Below, piece after piece: positions 11,217-22,917 of a stretch of DNA of 64,000 nt. Every line of letters starts with the position of its first letter. Within the stretch, counting starts at the first letter, position 1. A program made the position numbers and the translations under genes. A model generated the notes under the pieces. That model did not search any database. It saw only the letters and a list, made by a program, of their open reading frames with translations, and was not told where the DNA came from. The stretch comes from Lumnitzera littorea (Eukaryota > Streptophyta > Magnoliopsida > Myrtales > Combretaceae): positions 9,011,653 to 9,075,652 of the forward strand of contig JAMXBB010000010.1 of NCBI GenBank assembly GCA_024138015.1, read 5' to 3'.

Positions 11217-14200
11217 AGTTTACTCGTCTTCGAGAGTGTAAGGTTGTAGGTCAACAATATTGAAAGAGTCTGAGACTTCGTATCCTTCAGGTAATTCGAT
11301 CTTATAGGCGTTATGATTTATATTTTCAAGCACTCTAAAAGGTCCGTCAACTTTGAGAGACAACTTGCTCTTCCTGAAGTTTGGGAATCGTTCATTGCTA
11401 AGGTGTATCCAGACCAAATCACCTGGTCGAAATTCTCTCTTCTTTCATCCTTGGCTTCGCTTCTCAAGCTTAATAACAGCTTAATCTAGTTGCTCTACAA
11501 CCTTCTAGTGCATGGTTTTGATGGCTTCAACTTTCTCAATGGCTAGCCAGTCATCATCATCAGTTCTTGGTTAGGGTGCTTGGTCCAATGGGAATTCGGG
11601 GTTGAACTTATATGCGACTTCGATTAGAGACATGCTTATGATGCTGTAGGCAGTCTGATTGTAGGTGAATTTGATGATTGGTAGAGACAAATCCCAATCG
11701 GGCAGGTTTTGTCCAGCAGCGACCCATAACAAAGCTCCCATAGTTCTATCGACAACTTTAGTTTGCCCATCAGTCTGTGGATGATAGGATGTGCTGTACA
11801 ATAACTTGGTTCTTAATCGCCTCCAAAGTGTCTTCCAAAAGTGGCTCATGAACTTAGGGTCTCAATCCAAAACTACAGTTCTAGGTACGCTGTAAAGCTT
11901 AATCACCTCCTACAAAAAAAGAAAAAAGATAACCAAAGCATTGTTAGTCTTAGAATAGGGCACGAAATGTGTCATCTTGCTAAATTGATCCATAACCACC
12001 ATGATGGAGTCCTTCCCTCGAGACGTCCTTAGTAATCCTAACATAAAGTCCATACTCAGCTTGGACCATGGTTTGGTTAGGATCGGCAAAGGTTGGTAGT
12101 GTCCCTGCTCAGCTTGATTCTTCGCTTTTCGATAGGTTGCACACTTTTCTAACATGGATTGGACATCTCTCTTCATTCTTGGCTAAAAGAATCTGGAAGA
12201 TAATACCTCATAAGTTCAGCGCTGGCCAAAGTATCCTATCAATCCCCCTCTATGTGCTTCATACACTAGCAGTTCTCATATAGAACAGGCCAGGATACAT
12301 AGCCTCGTCTTTTTGAATAAGTATCTGTCCTCCCTATGATAATCGTCCAACGTCTGTCCTTCCTTACAATGGGTGTAGATAGGACCAAAGTGTGGGTCCT
12401 CAACATACAAATTCTTGATGGTTGAAAAACCAAGTAGCCTCGTCTGCAATTCGGTCAAGAGGGTATGTCATCTCGACAAGGCGTTAGCCACTACATTATT
12501 CTTTCCGTTCTTGTATTTTATGACATAAGAAAAACCTTCCATGAACTCAACCCACTTGGCCTATCTTTAGGACAACTTCGATTGCCTCTTTAGATATCTT
12601 AAGGATTCATGATCAGTATAGATCACGAATTCCTTGGGCAGTAGGTACTGTTGTCACACTGTTAGGGCTCGGATTAAGGAATAGAACTCCTTGTTGTAGA
12701 TGGAGTAGTTAAGTGTGGCTCTTCGAAGTTTCTCACTAAAGTAAACAATAGGTCGGCCTTCTTGCATTAGCATAGCACCTATGCCTAGTCCGGATGCATC
12801 ACACTCTACTTCAAATATCTTGTCGAAGCTCGGTAAAGCTAAGACGGAGGCTATAGTTAGCCTTTCTTTCACTTCCTCAAAACTCTTCCTCTCTTTCTCA
12901 CCCCATCTGAATTCAACATTCTTCTTCGAGAGTTTGATAAGTGGGGTCATAATTGTACTGAAATTCTTTATGAATTGGCAATAAAATGATGCCAGGTCAT
13001 GGAAACTTCTTACGTCGACAAAACAGGTCGGTTCGGGCCATTCTATAATCGCTCTTATCTTCTCTTCATCAACTCGAATGCTACCTTCGCTCATAATAAA
13101 TCCCAAGAAGATCACCTTGGATTAGCAAAAATCATACTTCTTCAGATTGGTGTAGAGCTGTTCAGCTTAGAGTTTTGCAAGCACTTGTCGAAGATGCTTT
13201 CGGTACGTCTCCAGGTTAGGATTGTATACTAGAATATCGTCAAAATAAACCACAACAAACCTTCCCAGTAACTCTCGAAGCACGTAATTCATAAGTCACA
13301 TGAATGTGCTTGGCGCATTGGATAGCCTAAATGGCATTACAAGCCACTCGTATAAACCATGTCATGTCTTAAATGCGGTTTTTCCACTCATCTCCTTCAT
13401 GCATTCGGATCCAATGGTATCCAAATTTGAGATCAATCTTGGAGAACACTCTCGTTCCACTTAACTCGTCTAGCATATCATTAAGCTTGAGTATAGGATA
13501 CCTATACTTGATGGTGATTTGATTGATGGCTCAGCTATCTATATACATCTTCCAAGAACCATCCTTGTTCGACACTAACAAGGCCGGCATAGCACAGGGG
13601 CTCAAGGACTCGCACACATACCCTTTCTTCAAGAGGTCGTCTACTTACCCCTGTAGCTTGACAACTTGTTCAGGGTTCAGCCTATAGGTAAGCTTATTTA
13701 GCAAGGCGGCCCTTGGCTACAGGTCGATCGCATGCTCATCACCTCGAATTGGGGGTAGACCCTCTGGTAGCTCCTCCGAAAACAGGTCAGCAAAGTCCTC
13801 CAATAGGGTTTTTACCTCGGTCGGCAGCTCTTCCTCCCTGGGTCTCATCTCTAGAAGCCTCCTGACAAGCAGATAGGTTGGTCCCTCCAGCTTCATTTCT
13901 CTTTTTAGTTCGACTCAAGTCAGTACCAAGCTTCCTTCTTTAGGGTTCGGCTGAGTTGAGATTGTATGATTTTTACCTGTTCGGTAGTCATGGGACCTAA
14001 TTTCAACCTTTTCGCTTCATGCTCCATAAAACATATGTTCCTCCTGCCATCATAGATAACTGCTCGGTCAAACATCCATGGTCATCTAAGTAGAAAGTGG
14101 GACGCACTCATGGGTAGCATGTCACAAAGCACTTCATCTCGATACCTGCCTATACAGATCGGCACAAATGCTTTTTTGTTCATTTGTAGGGCTCCCTTAT

Positions 14201-14250
14201 TACTAAGCCAGTAAAGCTTGTGAGGTTTTGGGTAGGGCATGGTCAATAAT
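11217..14250 (-). pseudogene. Element 2 pol remnant: protease, reverse transcriptase, RNase H, integrase
   Basis: Reverse transcriptase keeps YFDDILVY near 13230-13255. RNase H (12654-13115) keeps FEVECDASGLGIGAMLMQEG and the YSIYNKEFYSLIRAL stretch. Integrase is readable in long blocks. KCATYRKAKNQAEQG with the first catalytic-region aspartate (LSMDFMLGL) is at 11910-12176. DPKFMSHFWKTLW with YHPQTDGQTKVVDRT, including the glutamine-rich turn before the last acidic residue, is at 11571-11865. The C-terminal KINHNAYKIELPEG-like part is at 11220-11417 (ENINHNAYKIELPEGY). This is the best preserved pol copy in the window, but stops and shifts still break it. Confidence 0.87.
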
Positions 14251-14259
14251 TATCACTAA

Positions 14260-15408
14260 ACCAATTCGCCTATTCAGATATTGAGCGGCCATGTGTCCAA
14301 ATTCTTGGCATTTGAAACACTTAATCTCACTCGTCTTCCTCCCTAAACTCTGGCCTTTCTTAAACTTCCTCGATGGTTCCTTCTCCTTTGCTTGGGTAGT
14401 CTAAGCAGGTCGAGTCTTAGTGACCTTGCTCAGTTTTGTTCGTACAAGTCTGCTCAGAACAAGTCAACTATTGCTAAGACGATTGACGGACGATTAGAAT
14501 CTTCTTGTTTGGCGCCTTTATATCCTCTAGGTGGCTCAAATTGCATCATTGAGCGTTCTAATGTCTAAGGTTTCCAGGACATCCTCAATCTTGTACTTCA
14601 ATTTGCTAATGAATTAAGATATAGTTCAGTCTTCTAGCTCTACAACTTCACATCGGATCATTAGCACCTGGAATTCTTTAACATAAGCGTCCACACTTGA
14701 TCATCCTTGCCTCGGTTCTTACAGTCTCTTGAAGGTATCCTGCAAATGATAGCTTGGTACAAACCTTCTCTACATGACTCTCTTCATATCATCCCAGCTC
14801 CTAATCTCTCGTTCTCGTTCTCTTTCCCTTCTTCTAGTAGCTTACAAGTTCTTCCACCATAAGGCGGCATAACCAATGAACTCCAATATAGCAAGTCTAA
14901 CCTTTGCATTGTCAGGCACTTCATGACATTCAAACTACTTTTCAATCTTGTCTACCCAATCTAGGTAGTCTTCGGCATCACCACTTCCAGAAAAGCTTAG
15001 GATACGCATCCTGAGTCCTTCAACTCTAGAGGCCCGTACATTTCTTTCTTTAGCTCTATAGTACTCTTCTACATCATCATCTCCTTCAACTTCTTCCTCA
15101 ATCTCTTCAAGTGCTAACCTACGTCTAGCATCCGTATCAACTCTTTCATCTTGAGGTGGTCGAGCTGGGGCATTAGCTGGGCCAAATTGGCCATTGCCTC
15201 GTTGTTGTTGCTCATGTTCCCTAATGGGGCTATTCCTAGCTCGTTGCCTATCTTCTTGTATGATAGTTACCAAAATAGTTACTAAATCGATAAGCCTATC
15301 CAAGCGGTCACCTACTGATTGAGGCGAGAAGCTTCCTTCCTATCCTTGATCATGTCGAGTACCACTTTCTTGGTTTCTTAAAGTTCTTTACACACTTGAA
15401 TCTAACAT
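14260..15408 (-). pseudogene. Element 2 gag remnant
   Basis: The start codon on the minus strand is at 15406-15408 (MLDSSV, then TAA where element 1 has CAA). The longest open block, 14935-15303, contains acidic and Gln/Arg-rich sequence and ends FSGSGDAEDYLDWVDKIEK, the conserved gag motif before the capsid-like helices. The zinc knuckle near 14280-14330 reads CFKCQEFGHMAAQY, with the last cysteine changed to tyrosine. Confidence 0.8.
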
Positions 15409-15611
15409 TGATGTTTACTTCACAATGACAATTTCTCAACAAATACACAATCAACCACATTCTATTTTAGCGCATCGAAAATAGGGGAAAACAGAGTACA
15501 AAACACTTCTCACTACTAAACTTCAAAGCTAACAATAGAACCATTATCATACAAGAGCAGTGACAAACTATTAAAAGAACACTAGCAGAATCCAGCTTCG
15601 AACGTAGTCAA

Positions 15612-15623
15612 GCTCTGATACTA
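15612..15623 (-). other. Primer-binding site of element 2 (initiator tRNA-Met type)
   Basis: The minus strand reads TAGTATCAGAGC, one base different from the plant consensus TGGTATCAGAGC. It lies three bases from the inner edge of the truncated 5' LTR. Confidence 0.8.
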
Positions 15624-15626
15624 AAA

Positions 15627-15879
15627 TGATATGGACTTATAAATGAACATACGAACCCGATATCACGCATAACTAAAGGAGGTAGGTTCAAGCTGTAAGA
15701 TGGCTTGAAAAGTAAATGATAGTTAAAGGTTGAGTAAGAGGTTCCTGTATACCGACGAAGGATATGAAGCACCAATGCCTCACACGAGCCCAAGTCGTAC
15801 TTGATGTGATACATAAGTATAGCTGGGGGTCACTCGCCATTAGTCCACGCTTGAATAAGGTAGATAAGAGTAGTTCAAG
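15627..15879 (-). repeat. Truncated 5' LTR of gypsy element 2
   Basis: Homologous to about the first 255 bp of 10242-11169 (plus-strand coordinates). Homology ends at about 15879, after 'tagttcaag', and non-LTR sequence follows directly. Confidence 0.85.
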
Positions 15880-17259
15880 GGGGTGGGTCCAAACCTTATG
15901 TCACGTTTTCTTATCTGGTCGAAAGCTTCCTAGAGGTCCTTGACATGATTGCTTGGCTTTTTGCTCTTGACAATCATATCATCAACATACAACTCCATGT
16001 TGTGCCCAATTTGGAGCTTGAACAGTTTCATCACCATGCACTAATGTGTTGCATCGACATTTTTAAGGCTGAAAGGCATAACTGTGTAACAACACGTACC
16101 GAAGTCGGTGACAAAAGAGGTGTGGACTTTATGCTTCGAGTCCATCTTTATCTGGTTGTAACTCGTGAAGGCATCCATGAAGCTTAGCAAAGCATGTCCT
16201 AAAGTGGAATCAATTAGCTAATTGATCCTAGGGAAAGGGAAGCAGTTTTTCGGGGTAAGCTTTGTTGAGGTCAATATGATCGATACGCATGTGCCACTTC
16301 CCAAACTTTTTCTTAACTAGCACTACATTTGCTAGCTAGGTTGAATACTTCTCTTCCCTTACGAAACCGGCCTTTAGTAGCTTCTACACCTCTTCCTTGA
16401 TCGCGGCCTCCCTTTCTGGTGCAAAGTGCCACTTTTTCTACTTGACAGGCCATGTAGTAGAGTCTATATTGAGGCTGTGGGTTGCTAGGTCAGGAAAGAT
16501 CCTAAGCATGTTTGATGCTAACCATGCAAATATGTCCGAATTGGCCTGTAGGAGGGTAACTATCTCTTCTTTCACTTCGGAAGGAGTCTTAATCCCAACC
16601 TGGGTAGTCTAGTCAAGAAAGGGGCCGATCTGTACTTCTTCGGTTTTTTCACCCTACTCGCTTCTCTCGGCCAACTTCTCCTACGGGTTAGTTTCTAGAG
16701 CAAAGACTCTGTTGGCTTTAGCGGCCTTAATATAGAGCTCTCAAGAGAGCTTCTGATCAAATTTGCATATTTCTACCCTGGTTAGGATCAGGAATTTAGC
16801 CTTCAAGTGAAGGTAGGATGTAATGACCCCAAATGCATTTAAACTTGGTCTTCTCAAGAAAGCATTATAAGGGGATAGGCAATCGATTACAATGAGCTCT
16901 ATTGGTCGTCGTACAACATTGTCGTCTTCTCCAAACTCCATATCAAGGGTGAGTATTCCCTTGGCTAGGATAATGCTCCCATTGAAGCGAAGTAGATTAT
17001 GGTGGTATGACTTTATCTTGACCAACAACTTAGTCCTTATCCTTTCGTATGTATGGAGGAAGAGGATGTCGGTAAAGTTGCCGATATCTACTATAATCTT
17101 AAGGACCTTGAAGTTCGCAATCCTTGCCCTTGTGACTAAGGCATCCTGATGGAGGTATCTACCCCTTCCAAATCTTCATTGGAGAAAGAAATCGAATTGT
17201 CTAACTTCCGTCTCTTTTCCTTTACTGCTAACAGCTCAAACGAGGCATTAAACGATCTA
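15880..17259 (-). pseudogene. Tat host element: reverse transcriptase and protease remnant
   Basis: The minus strand near 15955-15990 reads LYVDDMIVKSKKPSNHVKDL, an intact YVDD reverse-transcriptase core of the Tat/Athila type rather than the YFDD of elements 1 and 2. Upstream in pol, 16741-17028 reads LLRFNGSIILAKGILTLDME and then VIDCLSPYNAFLRRPSLNAFG, the C-terminal half of a gypsy protease. Just before it, near 17060-17100, the catalytic DTG region appears as DIGNFTDILF, so Thr is replaced by Ile. The block ends at the TSD of a solo LTR. Confidence 0.8.
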
Positions 17260-17264
17260 CTAGT

Positions 17265-18231
17265 TGATACGAATTAGTTCGCGATGACCTTCTTGCTAAG
17301 GTCGAATTGTCAAAAATCGAGATGGACTAACCAGAAGCCGAAGCCTACCTATCTTAACTCGAGGATGACTCACTCTTGCCAAGGCCAGATTGATGACCGA
17401 AGGTCGAAGGGAAGAAAATGAAGCATCCGGCATCAAGCTTATCGTCTGCCAAAACGACAAAAAACCAAACGATCGAAGCCCTTAAGCCAAAGAATAGCTC
17501 GGCATAGCTCAGTAAAGCTAGTGCCAAGCAATCCACAAGTGCAACAACTGTAGGCCGACCTTACTGGGAGCTTGGGCAAGCACAACAAGACTTCCAAACA
17601 TCCCACCCCTGCTCAGACACCCGACTGCCAATTGGCCCTTGCTCAAGCCTACAGACAACTCGAATGACTATATACTAACCACTGAGTTAAATGCATAGTT
17701 TTGTATACTTTGTAAATCTTTTCTTATTTCAATTGTAGGCCATTCTTTAAGGTTTAAGGCCTTGTATATTATTTACAATTTAGCTACTAAGGTTTTAGGA
17801 CTTACTATAAATACAACAATTGTAATTATCAAGGACAAAAAGAATATTCAGATAGAGAGTTTACACTTAAACGTTCCTTCTAGAAGTAAGGACATTCTTA
17901 AGCCCTTTTAAGCTGGCGTTTCGGATTATCTAGTATCAAATAACTCTTCAATCTTTCTTGCATTCTTATCAATCTTACTTTTAAGATTGTGGTGAACCCT
18001 TCATTTAAGCGAGTTAGTGAGTTGTTTCTAACCTCTCATTTGAAACCTGAGTGATATTTAGTGTTCGTGAGTTGTATCGAACTCTATTTCAAGCTTAACC
18101 CCTAATTGTTTCTATCCTTTGGTATGTGATATCCATATACATTCGCAGTCAAAACCCCATTCTCACTTCCTGCTCCTTGTTCCCATTTGAACCCCATTGG
18201 TGTCCAAGACCGCTGTGTAGATTACGCATCA
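17265..18231 (+). repeat. 967-bp solo LTR with perfect 5-bp TSD (ctagt)
   Basis: The segment begins TGATACGAATTAG and ends TTACGCATCA, flanked by ctagt at 17260-17264 and 18232-18236. Removing it and one ctagt rejoins the Tat gag-protease reading frame (WLSTSRSFNASFE). A TATA-like CTATAAATAC near 17807-17816 suggests plus orientation. No internal coding region is present. It is therefore what remains after LTR-LTR recombination. Its family is not recognised. Confidence 0.85.
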
Positions 18232-18236
18232 CTAGT

Positions 18237-18370
18237 GCTCAGCCAGTTCATTAGGTAACCCCTAACATTTATGTTAATGACGCCATTGGGGGTACGATCA
18301 TTGTGTCGATCATTATTGTGCTTTGCTCAAGCAACCTCAGTTTGCCTGCTTTAAGGTGCCCTATCTTTAT
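18237..18370 (-). pseudogene. Tat host element: gag-protease linker fragment
   Basis: This short piece lies between two solo LTRs. On the minus strand it reads HNDRTPNGVININVRGY and continues across the 967-bp solo LTR. The NGVIN motif is the conserved linker between gag and protease in Tat elements. It joins across the 3-kb solo LTR to the gag end at 21405. Confidence 0.7.
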
Positions 18371-21300
18371 TGTAAGCCCCAAAGTTCAGCTAAGTAACCG
18401 TAAGATTGAACTTAGAACCCAAGGTTTAGGGTGATCGGCTAAAGGATCCGATCACACCCAAATTATAAACTATTGAGAGAAATATTAGTAAAAATGACTC
18501 CGTAAACTTAAATTTAAGAAAATAAATAGTAAAATAGGAGACTATAAAATTTTCAAATTTTAAGCATAATAATTGCTAATTACTGAAAATGCAAAAAGTG
18601 TAATCTAATAACTAATAAATTACTAGAGATAGATTATATGTATACTAAAAATTTTAGAATGACCAAAATAATATTTAGGAATGTTCACGTGTACCCTACA
18701 TGTATTTACGTGTAGATAAAAATACGCGTAATTACCTAAATTGGCCGAAAACTAAGCAAATAATTAAAGAAAAATATAAAATAATTATGGAAAAATCAGA
18801 AAAAATTAGAAGAGGATAAGCTGATGCAAGATCAGGTTGTGGTTAGAAAAAAAAAAATTGACCAATAAAAACTGAACAACTTAAAAGCCAAAAATCAAGG
18901 AAATTGGACAAAATCTTGTCAAATTAATGCATAATAATTACAAAAATCGTCTATAAATAGCAAGAAAAATTCAGAAGCTCATTTGGACAGATACAAATTA
19001 GAGAAAATTAGAGAGAGTTGAAAATTCGAGAGAAAATTCAGAAAATAAAAAAAATAAGAAAAACTGTGCAGTTAAGGATTTTAAAAGGAACCCACACCAA
19101 ACGAGGAGCTGGGAGTGGACGGCTACCACCACCACACGGTGGTGGCAGCGCTCAGGCCGGACGACAAGGCCACGGCGGCCCGCGGTGGCCGGAGCCACCC
19201 AAATCGGTGAATCCGATTTCCAACCCGAATATTGTGTAATTTTTTAAAAATAGTAAATATAATTATAAAATTATGAATTTTGTTATTCTGGGATATTTTT
19301 GTATGTAGTTTGTAGGAAAAATATTATTTTGATGAAATCATGTTCCGTAATATATGGTCCCTAAGAAATCGTACAAAACCGAGGATGTTTCGGTTTAGAA
19401 ATAAATGACCTTAGGAGTGTAGTTTCAAGCCCAAAATTTTTCTGTAGATTACTTAGATGATATAGAACAGTGCTATGAAGCCTGTTTTCAAAAATTAATT
19501 TTCGAAATTTTTAGATAATTTTTAGGCCCTAAAATGAGGCATAAAATGAGTAATTTGGAGTTAATTAGGTGATTAGAAGATTAATTACTGACTTAGTGAA
19601 TAAGTAGATGTTTTAGGATGTTAAAATCTGATGGAGTATGATACTTGTAGCAATTAGAGTGTTAGATGTATTATTAGATTAATTATGTAGTAAATAGGTA
19701 ATATGAAAAAATAGTACATTTTAAGATAATTTTGTAAATTAGGGTAAATTGGAGTAAAATCTGATTTAGGATGAATTTATATATTTTGAAATGATAATTA
19801 ATGTTTAGAGATGATAATTAGAATGATAGAAATATTAGAAGTGTAATATATACATAAAAGGTAATAATACATAATAGGTAATTATTGAAAATATAATAAA
19901 TAGGAAATATTATAATAAAAATTGATATTGTGACAATAATAAAAACGTACAATAAATCTGATGGGAAACTTGAATTTATGGAATTATATGAAAAATGTAA
20001 AAATTTATCACATTAGGAGTTAATTCGGTACACTAATATGGATTTAAGTGTACCGAGTAAAATAAACACTTATTAAGGGTAATGATGGTATTTAGGAGAC
20101 CGATAAGTAATGTGATTAATTTCACATTACGGATTGAAATGGATTTCTAGGGTTGGAATCTAAAACATTATTTAGAAATCGAACTAAAACCTAATTTGGA
20201 AATCGATGTGAAAACCGAATCTGAACCTAACCCTAAACCTAGAATAATGGTAAAAGACTTAATACCTAGATAATTAGGCATATTAAACCTTAAACAAAAC
20301 CTAATAATAAGCATTATAGGATAAAACGAACCTGTAATATTTATATGAAAAGCTGAAACCACGTTCGTGTTATAGGGATGATCGGCGATGGCCTGAGCAA
20401 ATCGGACCTCGAGTGAGTGAGCGAGGAGTCGAGGTAAGTTGGGATTAATACGATACTGTATTTTGGAGGCTTAAGATTATGCTTGGTTGTACTTGTTAGA
20501 TAGTTGAATGTGTGCATGTGCTTGATTATGGGTGATGCTATGATTCTGTTTGTTGCTTTGGCACATATTGTATGAATTGTATGTAATGATTGATCACCCT
20601 AAACTGGACTTATTCAAATATACGACCAGTAATCATAATCGAACATGCATGGCAACCCATTAGGGGATTTAGGACTCTCCGGCCAAATACCGACCCCTTC
20701 GGAAGGAATAGCGTAGGATTGCAAAATGGTCCCTTCTTCATCCTCAGTCGAACTAAGTGACAGGAGAGGAGGTCGCGGCGAGGGTGAAGGCAGTGGTTCA
20801 AAGGTAGTCGCAAGAGGAGCAAGGTCTCCATTACACAAGCCTGGGTTTGGTCGTGAGCTGTTGCATTAACGGCAACTCCTCAACCCGGATTAGAGCGGGC
20901 GCAATTTCTCTAATCTCACGACGGGCCGGACAACGTCGTGCGATGGCATTTGCTTGCACATGCATTGCATCTAATAAGTGATTGAAAACCTTGTTGTGTT
21001 TCTAGTATAGTTTTAAGTCCTCCGTCCCTACTTACTGAGCTGTGGTTGCTCACATCCCTATAGACGTCGCGCAGTTGCTGGCTAAGAAGCGGCATCAACT
21101 ACTCGGAAGCTAGCAACTGCTGGATCCTGGGGAGTGAGGAAAAATATTGAAGAATCAACAAATGTTTTACTTTTCATTTCTGATTAATGTAATAACTGAA
21201 TTATAGTGACTATATATAACTTTTCTTACTTTCTTAGGTAAATGATTTGTTTAAATTACAAATTGTCTACTTCAAAGCGGGTTAGTCATGGACGCCTTGT

Positions 21301-21399
21301 GTAGATCAGGTCTAAGATAGCGGTTGTAAGGCCAACTTCTATCTTAAGATGGTTTATACGACGGGGGCTGTTACGACTCTACCGCTTCGGGGCGTGACA
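18371..21399 (+). repeat. 3.03-kb solo LTR, family A copy 1, perfect TSD (tttat)
   Basis: It starts TGTAAGCCCC and ends GGGGCGTGACA, which form matching inverted ends (TGT...ACA). Flanks are tttat at 18366-18370 and 21400-21404. The same sequence, 3.4 kb long, recurs at 42561-45975. A TATA-like CTATAAATAG lies near 18952, about 580 bp in, followed by 'gaagctcatttgg', also shared with copy 2, so the sense strand is probably plus. A short GC-rich patch at 19105-19205 stands out in AT-rich DNA. I see no conserved protein in it. Such long LTRs beginning or ending with TGTCACGCCCC belong to large plant gypsy-like or LARD elements; which one is unresolved. Confidence 0.85.
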
Positions 21400-21404
21400 T
21401 TTAT

Positions 21405-22825
21405 CATTATCGGAACGGTCATCATTCCTCTATTAGGTTGCGTATTCATTGAAGAAGCCTCGTTGAATTGCATATTCGATCACATTTTTCAGCTGAAAGC
21501 ATTCATCAATGGTATGGCTATGATCACTATACAATTGGCAATATTTTTCTGTATTTCGATAGTTAAGGTTCCCCTTCATCTCAGGAGATCTCTGCAGCAA
21601 GTTCATATACTTCACCTTGGAGTAAACTTAGGTAATGGGGCTATTCAAAGGAGTGTACTGCGTGTAGATAGGAGTGGGGAACAGGTCTCGCTTAGCTTAA
21701 CACTTCTTCTTACTTGAACCCTCCCCTTTTGATCTGCTTGGCACCCTACTGTCGAAGTGATCTTTAATGGAAAATCTCTCCTTGTCTTGTTTTTCGCCTA
21801 ATCTCTCTCGATTAACATTGTACCTGACGTGAATATTGTTCTCCTGGTCCATGTATTTCCAAGCCTTATTCCAAAAATCGACCAGGGTCTTCGGCTTGCT
21901 CTTTGTAAGCCATTGGAAGAAATCTCCCTAAGGTTAGATGTCAAGCTAAGCGGCATGTGTAATAACTCCCTTGTCCAACCGAGGGATCTCAAGTATGACA
22001 TTGTTAAACTTGACCATAAATTCACGTAAAGTTTTGCCTTCACTCTGTCTAATTAGGTATAAGGATGATGTGTCCTTGAATGAGGGATTACTAGCCTTGA
22101 AGTGAAGACTGAATTTCCATGCTTGCTCGTCAAAGGAGTTGATGGGTAAGTGGTTCAATCACGTCTAAGCTGCTTTTCTGAACGTGCTTAGGAAAGCCTT
22201 ATGACCATCTATAGAGGTTCATAATGGTGCAGAAGTAAAGGAGGTGATCTTCAGGATCACCTGTACTGTTATATTAGTCTAAGGTCGAAAGCTTACTACT
22301 AGGGGGAAACATTTCATCCTAGACACCTTTGGTGATGGAGGTTTTGTTCTTGGCGACTAGCCCGGCATCGCCAACTGCCTTACTCTCCTACTTCTTGAAG
22401 AACCTCCTCACAATTGCATAAAGCTCATTAAGGTTAGTATAATTGGCCGAATAAGCTCGGCGAGCTGCAAAGTGCACTGATACTCCCTAAGAGTCAGCCA
22501 CTTACTTATTTCTTGCTAAGGCTCAATTACGGGTGCCCATAGACTGGGCTAGCTGCTGCTGCATTGGGGGATCGAGTTGTTGATCCTTTCCATTCAGTTA
22601 CTGCTGGTGGTGGTTGTTCTGCCCAGTATGGGCATTGGAAACTTCAAGAGGGTGAGTCCATGTACTACAACTCTTAACTTCTTTAAGGCGAGCGTGAAGT
22701 AACCTGCTTTGGGTAGCATATTCCTCCGCTAGGTGCTCCTCCAACGTTTCCCTTGGAATTGGCTGGTTCTCGATAAGTTAGTTATTTACCAGCTGGTGGT
22801 TTTCCAAGTTGCTAGCATAAGACAT
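21405..22825 (-). pseudogene. Tat host element: gag remnant
   Basis: The start codon on the minus strand is at 22823-22825 (MSYASNLENHQL). The capsid-like core is at 21946-22158, including LIRQSEGKTLREFMVKFNNV, a close match in form to the Retrotrans_gag consensus. The zinc knuckle at 21480-21600 reads YCQLYSDHSHTIDECFQLK, followed by IQRGFFNEY. This has the CCHC spacing, but the middle His and Gly positions are altered. Stops such as NN*LIEN (CAG to TAG) disable it. Confidence 0.8.
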
Positions 22826-22900
22826 AGTGGTCAAATGTGGTGTTTGGGGGCAGTGTTTAGTGTTTTTGGTTTGTTTTAGGTAGGAATTTGGATTAGATTT

Positions 22901-22915
22901 CCACCGACAATGCCA
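22901..22915 (-). other. Primer-binding site of the Tat host element
   Basis: The minus strand reads TGGCATTGTCGGTGG two bases after the end of the 5' LTR. Tat and Athila elements usually carry TGGCGCC-type sites here. The difference fits CG to CA/TG decay. It confirms orientation and the LTR edge. Confidence 0.7.
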
Positions 22916-22917
22916 AA

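Larger units (their letters stand above)
10242..15879 (-). mobile_element. Gypsy element 2, same family as element 1, right LTR truncated
   Basis: It has the same layout as element 1: a 928-bp 3' LTR (10242-11169), pol and gag on the minus strand, a tRNA-Met primer-binding site (15612-15623), and the inner 253 bp of the 5' LTR (15627-15879). LTR homology then stops and Tat reverse-transcriptase sequence begins at once. The host segment expected here, from the end of reverse transcriptase into RNase H, is missing. One deletion across the junction that removed about 675 bp of LTR and adjoining host DNA explains both losses. No TSD can be checked for this reason. Confidence 0.87.

Noticed and set aside
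18270..18310. A primer-binding-site-like tgacgccattggggg after 'aacccctaaca', suggesting an LTR end here
   Set aside because: On the minus strand it translates as TPNGVININ, the Tat gag-protease linker, and the frame continues on both sides. The real LTR edge is 18231, supported by the ctagt TSD.
19018..19239. 73-codon ORF in the giant LTR (basic then Gly/Pro-rich)
   Set aside because: The corresponding region of the second copy does not keep the frame, so coding is not supported.
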